DNA of 64,000 bases from Candidatus Limnocylindrales bacterium (GCA_035571835.1 DATNBU010000008.1:310001-374000); one strand, 5' to 3'; shown: positions 19,225-28,470, numbered from the stretch's first letter. Numbers and translations: made by a program. Notes: a model not told the origin generated them from the sequence alone.

Positions 19225-20556
19225 TCAGATTCCGTTCTCCTCGATCACGCGCCGGTACCAGAGCGCGCTGGCCTTTGGAGTGCGCGCCAGCGTTTCGAAG
19301 TCGCAGCGCACGATCCCGAACCGTTTCGCATAGCCGAAGCCCCATTCGAAGTTGTCCATGAGGGACCACACGAGATAGCCGCGCAGATCGATCCCGTCGC
19401 TGATCGCGCGGTGGCACATCTCGAGATGGCTCTGGATGTAGCGAAGGCGTTCGCGATCGTTCACGCGGCCGTCGGGGCCGGGCGTTTCGTCCTCGTAGCC
19501 GGCGCCGTTTTCCGTCACGTAGAGCGGAAGCCGGTAACGTTCGTGAAACTCGTGAAGCACGCGATAGAGCCCGGCCGGATAGATCTCCCAATCCATCGCC
19601 GTGTGCACTCCGATCGCACGTTCGGTCGCGACCTGCAGAAACCCCTGCTCGTCGTGGCGTTCGAGGTTTCGCGTGTAGTAATTGATGCCGAGGAAGTCGA
19701 TCGGCGCCTGGAACAGCGCGCGATCATCGTCGTCGATCTCCGGAAGCATCGTTCCGAACTGTTCGCGCAGCGCAGCCGGATACTCGCCGAGCACGATCGG
19801 GTCGACGAACCATTCGTTGTTGAACGCGCGCGCGCGGGCTGCAGCCTCCTCATCGAGCAGGTCATCGCTGGCAGGAACATGCGCCTGCACGCTCACGGTG
19901 ATGCCGATCTCGCCGCCCGGAACCTGGTCGCGAAAACGCTGTACGGCCAGTCCATGCGCGCGCAGCGTGTGATGGCCGCCGAGGAACGCACCGGCCATGT
20001 CGTGATGTCCCGGCGCATGGATGCCGAGAACCGAGCCGACCCAGTGAAACACCCACGGCTCATTGAACGTGATCCACTTCTTCACGCGGTCGCCGCACGC
20101 ATCGAACATCGTCGCCGCATAGTCGGCGTAATGGCGGGCAATCTGCGGATTGGACCAGCCGCCTTCGTCCTGCAGCTTCTGCGGGAGATCCCAGTGGTAG
20201 AGCGTGATCATCGGCTCGATGCCGGCTTCGAGGAGCCCATCGACGAGCCGGTCGTAAAATGCGATGCCGGCGGGATTTGTCCGGCCGTGACCGTCGGGAA
20301 AAATGCGCGGCCACGAGACGCTGAACCGGTACGCCCGGTGCCCGAGCTCGCGCATGAGCGCGACGTCGCTCTTCCAGCGCCGGTAGTGGTCGCAGGCGAC
20401 GTCGCCGTTGTCGTTACCGGCGATGACGCCCGGCGTATGGCTGAACGTATGCCAGATGCTCGCACCGGCGCCGTCGGCGAGCGGCGAGCCTTCGATCTGG
20501 TACGAAGCGGTTGCCGAGCCCCACAGGAAACCATTGGGGAAACGCAGAACGGGCAC
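19225..20556 (-). CDS. Glycoside hydrolase family 1 beta-glucosidase
   Basis: The 443-residue protein is a full-length GH1 retaining beta-glycosidase that cleaves terminal beta-linked glucose or similar sugars. FPNGFLWGSATASYQIEG opens the barrel, the acid/base Glu166 is in WITFNEP and the nucleophile Glu349 in YVTENG; WSLMDNFEWGFGY near the C-terminus is the substrate pocket. No signal peptide is present, so it acts in the cytosol on imported di- or oligosaccharides. The minus-strand neighbours (YHYH/SHOCT protein upstream by 12 bases, DUF1289 downstream) may share the transcript but show no sugar link. The true substrate could be cellobiose, an aryl glucoside or a galactoside. Confidence 0.94.
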   Translation of the reverse strand: MPVLRFPNGFLWGSATASYQIEGSPLADGAGASIWHTFSHTPGVIAGNDNGDVACDHYRRWKSDVALMRELGHRAYRFSVSWPRIFPDGHGRTNPAGIAFYDRLVDGLLEAGIEPMITLYHWDLPQKLQDEGGWSNPQIARHYADYAATMFDACGDRVKKWITFNEPWVFHWVGSVLGIHAPGHHDMAGAFLGGHHTLRAHGLAVQRFRDQVPGGEIGITVSVQAHVPASDDLLDEEAAARARAFNNEWFVDPIVLGEYPAALREQFGTMLPEIDDDDRALFQAPIDFLGINYYTRNLERHDEQGFLQVATERAIGVHTAMDWEIYPAGLYRVLHEFHERYRLPLYVTENGAGYEDETPGPDGRVNDRERLRYIQSHLEMCHRAISDGIDLRGYLVWSLMDNFEWGFGYAKRFGIVRCDFETLARTPKASALWYRRVIEENGI

Positions 20557-20568
20557 AGTCCGGGGCTC

Positions 20569-21042
20569 CTAGATCTGGTCGAGAATGGCTTTGCGCCTGC
20601 TTTCGTATTCGTCCTTCGTGATCAGGCCCATGTCGTAGAGTCCCTGAAGAACTTTGAGCTTCTCCTGGAGATCGTGTTCTTTCGTGGAGACGGCCGTGGC
20701 CCCGTCGGCCGCCGGAGCGCTGGTGGGCTTGGCGGCTGCCGCTTCTTCCGCCGTCTGCTGCTCGTGGTGCTTGCCCCACGGCCACAGCTTGGAGAAGAAG
20801 CCTTCCTCGTCGACGGTTTTCTCGGGAAACTTCCCCGTGCGCACGGCCTCGAGCATCGCCTCGCGGTTCGGAAACGTGTAGCCGGCTGCTGCCCCCCGGT
20901 GGCAATGGTACGAGCCGGTTCGATGGTCGGCGTGACAGCCGTCCGGATCCAGAGGTCCGCCGGTATGAGCGAGAGCGCTGCCGGAAAGGCATCCGATCGC
21001 CGCCGCAACAAGGAAAGTGCTGTAACCAGGGTGTCGCTGCAT
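20569..21042 (-). CDS. Exported YHYH-type protein with C-terminal SHOCT motif
   Basis: The 157-residue protein has a signal peptide (FLVAAAIGCLSGSALA), then a His/Cys motif GCHADHRTGSYHCHR resembling the YHYH domain found in many small exported proteins. A low-complexity Ala/Glu linker follows, and the C-terminal 32 residues (KLKVLQGLYDMGLITKDEYE) fit the SHOCT oligomerisation motif. The Cys and His residues could bind a metal. It lies 12 bases upstream of the beta-glucosidase gene on the same strand. Function is unknown. Confidence 0.72.
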   Translation of the reverse strand: MQRHPGYSTFLVAAAIGCLSGSALAHTGGPLDPDGCHADHRTGSYHCHRGAAAGYTFPNREAMLEAVRTGKFPEKTVDEEGFFSKLWPWGKHHEQQTAEEAAAAKPTSAPAADGATAVSTKEHDLQEKLKVLQGLYDMGLITKDEYESRRKAILDQI

Positions 21043-21147
21043 GACCGGCGCTTTTAACCCAGCATCGGCAAGCCTGCTACCGGAGCGAGGTGCGAAGTCG
21101 GCCAGGGCGCTTGCTTGCCAGCCAGTCGGTGCCTAATTTTGCAGCCG

Positions 21148-21735
21148 ATGACGCATCGCAGAAGCCTCCTTCCTCTTTTTCTCGCAATCGTGCTCGCCGG
21201 CTGTGCCTCGCCGCGGGCCCCGCTGGTCCTCGACGACACCATCCGTCCCGACGAGATCGACGAGGTCGTCGTGCTCCCGGTGATCGATGCCAGGCCGTCG
21301 CGCTTCGAGCAGGTGCAGGTGGCCCGCAACGTCGGCGATGCGACCGTCCGGTTCATGCGCGAGCGGGGATATTTCACGCTCGCGGCCGATCGCTTCCGCG
21401 AGCGCCCGACGGGGCCGCTCGATCTTCACGTGGCGGGCCCCGATCAGCTCGTGCCGCTCGCGCCCGAGGACTCGAAATATTTCATGCTCGTGCAGGTCGA
21501 GCGTCTCGAGCCCGGCGTCGACCAGACGGGCGAGGTCTACGATGCCCGCCTGGCTGCGGTGCTCGTCGATCGCACCCGGGGCCGCGTGGTGTGGCGCGAC
21601 GTCGCAACCGCAAGCAGCACGCTGAGCGGCGTGCTCACGGTGTTCTCGCGCGGATCGCGACAGTACGAGGCTGCGGTCAATGCGTCGAAGCTGCTCGTCG
21701 AGACGCTGCCCGACAAATCGCACAAGGCCCACTAA
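21148..21735 (+). CDS. Uncharacterised outer-membrane-type lipoprotein
   Basis: The 195-residue protein has a lipoprotein signal ending at Cys19 (LFLAIVLAGC), so the mature form is lipid-anchored and Ser at +3 (CAS) is compatible with outer-membrane sorting. The rest alternates strands and helices (DEVVVLPVIDARP, YFMLVQVERLE, RLAAVLVDRTRGRVVW), resembling lipoproteins that form small alpha/beta domains, but I do not recognise the family. The start ATG 21148 was chosen because the signal begins there. It is convergent with the acyl-CoA synthetase 15 bases downstream. Confidence 0.68.
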   Translation: MTHRRSLLPLFLAIVLAGCASPRAPLVLDDTIRPDEIDEVVVLPVIDARPSRFEQVQVARNVGDATVRFMRERGYFTLAADRFRERPTGPLDLHVAGPDQLVPLAPEDSKYFMLVQVERLEPGVDQTGEVYDARLAAVLVDRTRGRVVWRDVATASSTLSGVLTVFSRGSRQYEAAVNASKLLVETLPDKSHKAH

Positions 21736-21750
21736 GGCCGGGCGACCATC

Positions 21751-23301
21751 CTAGATCGCGCGCTCGCGACCCTGCCAGTACGGGTCGCGAAGCTTGCGCT
21801 TGAACAGCTTGCCATTCGGATCGCGCGGCATCTCGCTCACGAAGTCGAACGAGCGCGGGCATTTGTACTTGGCGAGAGTCTGCCGGCAGAACTCCGCGAG
21901 CTCTTCGGCCAGCGGCGCGCCCGGCTCGACGCCCGCTGCGGGCTCGATGGCAGCCTTGACCTCTTCGCCCCAGTCTTCATTCGGAATGCCGAAGACCGCT
22001 GCGTCGCCGACTTTCGGATGCGCGAGCAGCGCGCTCTCGATCTCGGTCGGATAGATGTTGACGCCGCCCGCGATGATCATGTCGATCTTGCGGTCGCACA
22101 GGAAAAGGTAGCCGTCCTCGTCGAGGTATCCGATGTCGCCGACGGTAAAGAAGCCGTCGCGGCGGTTGGCCGCCGTCTTGTTCTTGTCGCCGTGATACTC
22201 GAAGTCGGCCGTGCCGAGCGCCATGTAAACGGTTCCCGGCGTGCCAGTGGCGCACTCGTTGCCGTCGTCATCGAGGATGCGGATCGCCGAGCCTGCCCAC
22301 GCGCGACCGACGGTTCCGGGTTTTATCGTCCATTCCTGCGGCGTCACCAGCGTTCCGCCGCCTTCGCTGGCTGCATAGTACTCGTAGACGACAGGTCCCC
22401 ACCACGCGATCATTTTCTTCTTCACGTCGACCGGACACGGCGCTGCAGCGTGAATCATGTGGCGCAGCGACGACAAGTCGAAGCGGCCGCGCACGTCTTC
22501 GGGAAGCGCGAGCAGGCGGTGGAACTGCGTCGGGACCATGTGGCTGGTCGTCACGCGCCAGCGCTCCATTGCCTCGAGCGCCGACTCGGGCGTCCACTTG
22601 TCCATGAGCACGACGGTGTGTCCGTAGTGCAGCGAGCACGCCGTGAACATGAGGACGGCCGTGTGATAGAGCGGCGAGCCGACGAGATGCACGTTGCCGG
22701 CGAGCGGCTCGATGCCGAACATCGCCAGGAACATGGCGTACATGGATCCGACCATGTCCGGGTCGAAATCCATCAGCCGCCGGCGCACGCCTTTCGGACG
22801 CCCGGTCGTACCCGACGTGTAGTTCATGACCTGTCCGGCGGTGCGCGCTTCGGGCGCATCATCCGGAAAGCCGCTCGTAAAATCTTCGTACGCGACAAAG
22901 CCTGCCGGATGCCCGGACGAAATCCGGCGCTCGGCAGCGAGTCCGGCTTGGTCGGCGGCAGCGCGCGCGGAGTCCGCGTAGCTCTGGTGCGTGAAGAACG
23001 CTTTGGCGCCGCAATCGCCGAGAATGTAGGCGACTTCCTGCGCGGTCAGATGCTGGTTGATCGGCGTCAGGTAGAAGCCTGCCTGGAATGCCGCCAGATA
23101 GAGCTCGACCATCTCGCGGCCGTTCGGGACCATCGCGGCGACCGCATCTCCACGCTGGATGCCGAGACGACGCATCGCGTGCACGAGCCGGTTCGATTGC
23201 GCGGCAAGCTCGCCGGCGGTCACCGCACACCCGTCGGGGGTCACCAGCGCGATGCGCGCCGGATCCTGCGAGGCAAGTTTCCAGAAGCCGTACTCCGACA
23301 T
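21751..23301 (-). CDS. AMP-dependent acyl-CoA synthetase
   Basis: The 516-residue enzyme activates a carboxylic acid as acyl-AMP and then acyl-CoA. The phosphate-binding loop YTSGTTGRPKG is at 161-171, the adenylate motif is in YEYYAASEGGGT, the hinge region in GDIGYLDEDGYLFLCDRK, and the catalytic Lys in PNGKLFKRKLRD near the C-terminus. The opening matches long-chain and cyclohexanecarboxylate-type ligases of actinobacteria and deltaproteobacteria. It is transcribed alone, divergent from a secreted Fn3 protein. The acyl substrate is not predictable. Confidence 0.92.
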   Translation of the reverse strand: MSEYGFWKLASQDPARIALVTPDGCAVTAGELAAQSNRLVHAMRRLGIQRGDAVAAMVPNGREMVELYLAAFQAGFYLTPINQHLTAQEVAYILGDCGAKAFFTHQSYADSARAAADQAGLAAERRISSGHPAGFVAYEDFTSGFPDDAPEARTAGQVMNYTSGTTGRPKGVRRRLMDFDPDMVGSMYAMFLAMFGIEPLAGNVHLVGSPLYHTAVLMFTACSLHYGHTVVLMDKWTPESALEAMERWRVTTSHMVPTQFHRLLALPEDVRGRFDLSSLRHMIHAAAPCPVDVKKKMIAWWGPVVYEYYAASEGGGTLVTPQEWTIKPGTVGRAWAGSAIRILDDDGNECATGTPGTVYMALGTADFEYHGDKNKTAANRRDGFFTVGDIGYLDEDGYLFLCDRKIDMIIAGGVNIYPTEIESALLAHPKVGDAAVFGIPNEDWGEEVKAAIEPAAGVEPGAPLAEELAEFCRQTLAKYKCPRSFDFVSEMPRDPNGKLFKRKLRDPYWQGRERAI

Positions 23302-23571
23302 GATTCCTCCCGAAACGGACGATTCGGGCCCTGATGTCGGTGCATCGCTCGCGCGTCAAGCGGTGGAGAGACCTCCATTTTCGATCGGAGATGCATTCTT
23401 GCGCTACCCTGCGGAGTGGTTCCTCGGTAAGATCCTGCGTCCGTCGCGCCCGCGGGTGAGCGCTTCGGCAGTCGCGCTCGCTGGGGAGCGCAGCATCTGT
23501 CGCCGGGCCGACGCCCTGGGCGGCGCGAGTGTCCGGGGGATCGTCCGACACGTCAGGAGAACCGAACGCCG

Positions 23572-24480
23572 ATGAGAGCACTTTCGACTGCTGTCCTTTC
23601 CACTGTTCTTTGCGCTGCGACTGCGGCCTCTGCGTTCGCGGACGAAGTCGTCGCGCCGTCGATGGTCCGCAAGGAGCGGATCAGCTCCACGCAGGTTCGG
23701 CTCACGTGGAAAGATCTGTCGGTCGACGAGGATGGGTTCCAGATCCTGAGACGGCCGGTTACCGAATCGCAGTTCGAATCGCGCGGGACCGTAGGCGCCA
23801 ATATCACCGAGTTCGTCGACGACGCGGCCAGGGACACGGTCTTCATCTACCAGGTGCGCGCCATCCGCGACGGCGACGTTTCCGATCTCAGCAACCAGTG
23901 CTTCGTCAACCGTCCGCGTCCGCCGGTTCCGATCTATTTCAACGCCCGCCTGATCGCTCTGCATGTCGTTCGCATCGGCTGGTCCGATCGCAGCGACGGC
24001 GAGCGCGGCTTCGAGATCCAGAGGGCTCCTCTCGGCTCGACGCGGTTCAAGACTGTCGTCCGCGTGGATCCGAATCTCGAGACCTACGACGACTACACGC
24101 TCGAGCCCGCGACCTCGTACGTCTACCGCATGCGCGCGCTCGGCCGTCCCGGCATCTGCTGGGACGATTCGGTCTTTACGACCCCGCGCGCGGTAACGAC
24201 CAAAGGCGGAGTACGCGTTCTCACGGTCGAGTTGCGCGGACGCGGAAAGGGCAAGGTGACGTCGAACCCGGCCGGCATCAGCTGCAGTCCGACGGATGAC
24301 CACTGTTCCGCGGAGTTCCCGCTCGGTGTCAACGTTACGCTTACGGCCAAGGCGAGGGACTCGTCGCATTTTGCGGGATGGGTGGAGTACGGCCCGTGCA
24401 AGGATACGAAGACACCGTGTACGGTGAACATCGGCGAGGACGACAAGCTCGTCGGCGCGGTATTCCGACTGAACCAGTAG
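23572..24480 (+). CDS. Secreted protein with two fibronectin type III-like domains
   Basis: The 302-residue product has a signal peptide (TAVLSTVLCAATAASAFA) and two Fn3-like modules, each with a W-x-D-x-(S/D)-x-x-E-x-G-F-x-I-x-R core (TWKDLSVDEDGFQILRR and GWSDRSDGERGFEIQR) and a Y-x-Y-R(V/M)RA strand. The last 80 residues (GKVTSNPAGISC, LTAKARDSSHFAGW) resemble the divergent bacterial repeat domain that follows Fn3 units in surface proteins; four Cys there may form disulfides. It likely sits at the cell surface or is released; ligand unknown. Downstream is a non-coding repeat region. Confidence 0.75.
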   Translation: MRALSTAVLSTVLCAATAASAFADEVVAPSMVRKERISSTQVRLTWKDLSVDEDGFQILRRPVTESQFESRGTVGANITEFVDDAARDTVFIYQVRAIRDGDVSDLSNQCFVNRPRPPVPIYFNARLIALHVVRIGWSDRSDGERGFEIQRAPLGSTRFKTVVRVDPNLETYDDYTLEPATSYVYRMRALGRPGICWDDSVFTTPRAVTTKGGVRVLTVELRGRGKGKVTSNPAGISCSPTDDHCSAEFPLGVNVTLTAKARDSSHFAGWVEYGPCKDTKTPCTVNIGEDDKLVGAVFRLNQ

Positions 24481-24588
24481 GCTCGCGACTTCAGCGGCGA
24501 CTTCCAAGCCTGAATCCTCGCGCGATCGCTGCGTATTCTTGTTTCGAGCCGCGACTCGCATGCGACCGGCGTGAATTTGTCGCGCCGG

Positions 24589-24773
24589 TATCGGGCCGGC
24601 GGGGGCAGTGCCGCGTCGGCGCGGGTTCTCGCCTTCGCACCATTCCACCACTTCCGCCCCGCCACGCTACGGCTCGATAGGCTCGCCGCGCTCCGCTTCG
24701 CCACCACTCCACGCCCCTCGCTTGTCTGCGCCAGCCGCCTCTGCGGCACCGCCCCCGCCGGCCCTCCAAGAGC
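24589..24773 (+). repeat. 185-bp repeat element, copy 1
   Basis: This copy starts at TATCGGGCCGGC and ends at CCCTCCAAGAG. It matches the reverse complement of 25046-25229 at about four bases in five by eye, with fully identical blocks such as TTCTCGCCTTCGCACC and GCTCGCCGCGCTCCGCT. In one minus frame both copies read SSRSVAG-x-x-WW-x-GAKARTR. The frame is kept but no start or termini are, so I treat it as a non-coding element. Confidence 0.78.
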
Positions 24774-25045
24774 GGCATCCAAGGCGTGCTTTTCAAAAGA
24801 CATGCGTTGTGAATGCGCGGACATGCTTCCGGCTGTCGAGGCCGGTGTCGAGCTTTACGCTGTTCATGCGACCCTCGTTTGGCGATGACAGCGATGCATG
24901 GCGACACGAAAGTTCGATAGGCCGAACCATCGCGACGAGGCGCCCAACCCATTTCGTGTTTGTTCAGCAGCGGAAGTTGGGACACCCGCGCTCGATCTGC
25001 GGCCGGAGGAAACTACCACGTCTGATGTAGGTCCGGAGGGACGTT

Positions 25046-25229
25046 CTCTTGGAGGGCTGGCGAGGGGCTGTGCCATGGCGGCGGATCGCGCAGACAAGCG
25101 CGGGGCGCGGAGTTGCGGTGGAGCGGAGCGCGGCGAGCGTATCGAGCCGAAGCGTGGCGGGGAAGGAGTGGTGGAGCGGTGCGAAGGCGAGAACCCGCCG
25201 ACAGGGCATTGCCCCTTGCCGGCCCGATA
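25046..25229 (-). repeat. 185-bp repeat element, copy 2 (inverted)
   Basis: Inverted partner of copy 1, ending where the sequence GCCGGCCCGATA meets unique DNA. The two copies are separated by 272 bp and could form a long stem in RNA or single-stranded DNA. The convergent gene for the yellow-like protein ends 58 bases further right. Confidence 0.78.
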
Positions 25230-25287
25230 AAGACCCTGCAATCCACCGCGACAATGCACCGGACGATTCGCGCGGTGCGGTGACTGC

Positions 25288-26433
25288 TCACTGTCCCGAT
25301 GCGGCTGCGGGACCGGGGCGGAAGCGCCAGATCTGGTAAGGCGCGCCGGCGCGGATCTCGGTGTCCGGGCGGAAAAGAACTTGCTGGAGCGCGCTGCAGG
25401 TCACGTAGAGGTAGCCGTCGGGGCCGAAGCTGAAGCCGTCGGGCCATCGAAGGTGCGCGTCGATGAGCAGCGTTTCGAGCCTTCCGTCGGGGTGCAGGCG
25501 ATGGATGGCCGAGTGTTCCATGTCTCCCAGATAAACGTTGCCCGCGTCGTCGGTCGTCAGGCCGTCGCTCAGCGTCTTGTCCGCGAAGACTTCGACGCGG
25601 GACGCGAGCGTTCCGGCATCGAGGGTCGAATCGAGAAGGTCGCTCGCGCGGATGCGGTACATGCGGCTGCCGGTCACGGCGCCGTAGTAGAGCCACGCGC
25701 CGTCGCGTGAGAGCGCGATCGAATCGACGGCGATTCGCAGCGGGAGGATTCCTCCCGGCAGCAGCATGCGGCGCGCGCCGGCCTGGATGATCAGAGGCTC
25801 GGCCTGGACCGATTCGTGACCGTCGAGAAGGCGCCGGCTCGTGCGGCTCTCCGTGTCGTAGACGATGAGCGCGGGCCGCTGAAGCACGGGGCTTGTCTCG
25901 GCGATGTAGATGTAGCGCCCCGACGGATCGACCTGGAAGTCATTCAGCATCGAGCCGAGCCCGGCGACATCGGAAGGAAAATCGTATTCGTGGACGACTT
26001 TGCGGGTTGCGATGTCGAACGCGACGATGCGCGGCGTGCCGCGACCGAAACGCGCGAAGTCGAGCGTCCACAGGCGTCCCTGACGGTCGATGCGCATCGA
26101 CAGGATCGACTGGAACCACGGAATCCCCGGGCTTTCGTGCTGGAATTCCTCGTTCGGAAACGCCACCGGCTTGCCGTGCACGAGCTCGACGACCTGCCGG
26201 GGCGGATGACCGTCGGGATGCAGCGTGAAGAACACGCGTCCGTCGGCGGAAACCGCGATGTTGCCGGGAGGGTAGTCGAGGTCGGCTACCTTCTCGACGA
26301 CATCGAAGCGCATCGTCGGCGTCGTCGAGCGGTCGGGAAGGGCATGACCGCCGCCGAGCATCAGCCAGACGGCCGCTACGAGCACGACGATGATACAGCC
26401 GAGCGCCGCAAGAATGCGTCCAAGCACTTTCAC
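25288..26433 (-). CDS. Yellow/major-royal-jelly-type beta-propeller protein, membrane-anchored
   Basis: The 381-residue protein has an N-terminal membrane anchor or uncleaved signal (GCIIVVLVAAVWLMLGGG). The rest has the six-bladed pattern of bacterial MRJP/yellow proteins: SMLNDFQVDPSGRYIYIAET, VDSIALSRDGAWLYYGAVTG, SRMYRI and DGLTTDDAGNVYLGDMEHSAI. Related propellers include SMP-30/gluconolactonases, but their metal site is not obvious here. The start is GTG 26433, overlapping the stop of the quinone oxidoreductase gene in GTGA, so both are co-expressed. The domain faces the periplasm; a catalytic activity is unproven. Confidence 0.8.
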   Translation of the reverse strand: MKVLGRILAALGCIIVVLVAAVWLMLGGGHALPDRSTTPTMRFDVVEKVADLDYPPGNIAVSADGRVFFTLHPDGHPPRQVVELVHGKPVAFPNEEFQHESPGIPWFQSILSMRIDRQGRLWTLDFARFGRGTPRIVAFDIATRKVVHEYDFPSDVAGLGSMLNDFQVDPSGRYIYIAETSPVLQRPALIVYDTESRTSRRLLDGHESVQAEPLIIQAGARRMLLPGGILPLRIAVDSIALSRDGAWLYYGAVTGSRMYRIRASDLLDSTLDAGTLASRVEVFADKTLSDGLTTDDAGNVYLGDMEHSAIHRLHPDGRLETLLIDAHLRWPDGFSFGPDGYLYVTCSALQQVLFRPDTEIRAGAPYQIWRFRPGPAAASGQ

Positions 26434-27422
26434 TGGACCTCCGGGGAAACATCGACGACGAGCTTGCCCCAGCTTCGCCGGCTTTGAAGATCGTCGAGCG
26501 CGTCGGGCAGATCCTCGAACGGATACGTCCTGTAAATCATCGGCGAGATGCGTTTCGCCGTATGCATCTTACAGATCTCGCGATGCACTTCGGCGACGTA
26601 AGCGCTGTGGTGATCGCGATACGCGCCCCAGTTCAGGCCGACGACCGAGATGTTCTTGAGCATGATGCGGTTTGCGGCGATGGTCGGAATGCGCCCGCCG
26701 GCAAATCCGATCACGAGCAGCCTGCCTTCGAACGCGATGCAGCGGGTCGATTGATCGAACACGTCTCCGCCGATGCTCTCGTAGATGACATCGGCTCCGC
26801 GCCCATCGGTAAGGCGCAGGACTTCGGCGACGAAGTCTTCGTCCTTGTAGTCGATGACGTGGTCCGCGCCGGCGCGCCGGCAGACCTCGAGCTTTTCCGC
26901 GCCGCCCGCGGTTGCGGCGACTGTTGCGCCGCACGCCTTGCCGAGCTGGATTGCCGCTGTCCCCACGCCGCCCGCGCCATTCTGGACGAGCAGGAATTCG
27001 CCGCGCTGAAGCGCTGCGCGGCGATGCAGCGCGAAGTGCGAAGTCTGGTACGCAAGCAGAAGCGCAGCGGCCTCCCGATGCGGCATTCCGTCCGGCACGG
27101 CGAGGCACGATTCCGGACCGACCGCGACGCGTTCGGCGAGAGCTCCCCACGGCATGGCCACGATGACGGACTGCCCCGGCGCGAATCGGCCGTCATGGTC
27201 GGCTTCGAGCACGGTCCCGCTGGCCTCGATTCCCGGAGTGAATGGAAGCGGCGCTTTGACCTGGTAGCGGCCCTGGATCGACAGCAGGTCGGCGAAGTTC
27301 AATCCGACGGCACGGATCGCGACGAGGATCTGGCCGTGGCCACGCTTCGGCTCGGGAAGACCCGTTTCGAGGCGAAGCCGGTCTCGATGCTCTCCGTGTT
27401 CGTGGACGACCCATGCGCGCAT
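26430..27422 (-). CDS. NADPH:quinone oxidoreductase, zinc-independent MDR family
   Basis: The 330-residue enzyme belongs to the medium-chain dehydrogenase/reductase superfamily without the catalytic zinc. It has AVGLNFADLLSIQGRYQ near the N-terminus, the nucleotide-binding loop QNGAGGVGTAAIQLGKACGA, and GADVIYESIGGDVFD. Typical reactions are reduction of quinones or enones with NADPH. The start ATG 27422 (MRAWVVHEHG) matches the family; sequence further upstream does not. It overlaps the yellow-like gene by four bases and diverges from a HAD phosphatase 79 bases away. Confidence 0.9.
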   Translation of the reverse strand: MRAWVVHEHGEHRDRLRLETGLPEPKRGHGQILVAIRAVGLNFADLLSIQGRYQVKAPLPFTPGIEASGTVLEADHDGRFAPGQSVIVAMPWGALAERVAVGPESCLAVPDGMPHREAAALLLAYQTSHFALHRRAALQRGEFLLVQNGAGGVGTAAIQLGKACGATVAATAGGAEKLEVCRRAGADHVIDYKDEDFVAEVLRLTDGRGADVIYESIGGDVFDQSTRCIAFEGRLLVIGFAGGRIPTIAANRIMLKNISVVGLNWGAYRDHHSAYVAEVHREICKMHTAKRISPMIYRTYPFEDLPDALDDLQSRRSWGKLVVDVSPEVQ

Positions 27423-27501
27423 GTTCGCGGCGTTGTGTCGCGGCGACCGGCCCGACTCAATCGCGTTCGACTCGGCGCGCGGCGGCGGCAACATCCCGTC
27501 G

Positions 27502-28155
27502 ATGCTCGCCGAAGCCGTCATCTTCGACCTCGATGGAACGCTTCTCGATTCGCTGGCCGACATCGGCGAGTCGATGAATCAGGTTCTTTCGCAAATGGGA
27601 CTCGCAGCCCACGACGTGAGCGCCTATCGCGCATTCGTCGGGGACGGCGTGACCATGCTGGCGCGGCGGGCGCTGCCCGCGGATCGTCGCGACGAGGAGA
27701 CGGTGCGCGCGGCGGTCGCGAGCATGCGCGACGTCTACCGCGGGCGGCTCACCAGCAAGACGCAGCCTTACGACGGGATTCCCGAGCTCCTTGACGGCCT
27801 GACGGACAGGGCCATCCCCATGGCCGTGCTGTCCAACAAGCCGCACGACCTGACGGTTTCGCTGGTGGATTCACTGCTTGGCGCGTGGCGGTTCGATCCG
27901 GTCTTCGGCGAGCGTCCGGCGGTTTCGAAGAAGCCGGATCCGGCCGGGGCGCTCGAGATTGCCGCGCGCCTGAAGATCGAGCCGGCAAGGATCCTGTACG
28001 TGGGCGACACGCCGATCGACATCCAGACGGCCCGCGCGGCGGGAATCCCTGCAGTCGGTGCGGCCTGGGGCTTCCGCAGCGAAGCGGAGCTTGCCGCCGC
28101 CGGGGCAACATCGATCGTCGGCGCTCCGATCGACGTGCTGCGGTATGTCCGCTGA
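27502..28155 (+). CDS. Phosphoglycolate-phosphatase-like HAD hydrolase
   Basis: The 217-residue protein shows all HAD subfamily IA motifs: VIFDLDGTLLDS (Asp9, Asp11), VLSNKPH, KKPDPAGAL with the conserved Lys, and YVGDTPIDIQTARAAG. Overall it is close to Gph, which removes phosphate from 2-phosphoglycolate; other small phosphates are possible. The start ATG 27502 directly precedes the first motif, as usual. It diverges from the quinone oxidoreductase gene. A 315-bp gap separates it from the carbamoyltransferase, so it is probably not part of that cassette. Confidence 0.87.
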   Translation: MLAEAVIFDLDGTLLDSLADIGESMNQVLSQMGLAAHDVSAYRAFVGDGVTMLARRALPADRRDEETVRAAVASMRDVYRGRLTSKTQPYDGIPELLDGLTDRAIPMAVLSNKPHDLTVSLVDSLLGAWRFDPVFGERPAVSKKPDPAGALEIAARLKIEPARILYVGDTPIDIQTARAAGIPAVGAAWGFRSEAELAAAGATSIVGAPIDVLRYVR

Positions 28156-28470
28156 AGCCGCGGCCGTAACGTTTGCCGCGCGGGCGTCCGGCTCGATGTT
28201 GCCGCGAAATCGCACGCGCCGCGTCAGAAAATACGGGCAAGTACGCTAAAGCGTCGCTGGAAGTTCCGAACCTCGCCGCTATAGTGGCGGACTGTCGCTG
28301 TTCCAGAAGTGGCCGGGGCGGGGCCGACAGGGCTCGCGACGCTGGGCCCGGGAGAACCGGCCGGTTGCGCGGTCCGGGCACGCCTGGACCGAACCCTCGG
28401 CGCGGCAGGGCACTCCGGCCCGAACCGTTTCCGCACGAAAAACTGGGACACAGCGAAGGCTTAAAGGCGA
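28156..28470. other. 315-bp leader region upstream of the carbamoyltransferase cassette
   Basis: No gene is supported. TATAGT at 28280-28285 lies within a small imperfect hairpin and could be a -10, without a convincing -35. A hairpin with CGGTCC/GGACCG arms is at 28370-28391. The region probably contains the promoter and a long 5' leader of the cassette. Confidence 0.4.
28370..28391 (+). other. Short hairpin in the cassette leader
   Basis: CGGTCC (28370-28375) pairs with GGACCG (28386-28391), with possible inner G-C pairs. It is about 80 bases before the carbamoyltransferase start. Regulatory meaning is not shown. Confidence 0.25.

Larger units (their letters stand above)
24481..25287. other. 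807-bp non-coding gap between convergent genes, occupied by an inverted repeat pair
   Basis: No ORF here has a start, codon use or family match that supports a gene; the open frames are arginine/serine-rich by-products of the repeats. The gap holds two inverted 185-bp copies and a roughly 270-bp core between them without recognisable features. Confidence 0.7.

Noticed and set aside
23404-24651. A 415-codon minus-strand frame overlapping the Fn3 protein
   Set aside because: Its N-terminus is the repeat element and the remainder is antisense to the signal peptide and Fn3 domains; no domain is recognisable.
24123-25339. Serine/arginine-rich ORFs in the two 185-bp repeats as small genes
   Set aside because: Open frames exist on both strands of each copy, start at different places and only share the repeat itself.
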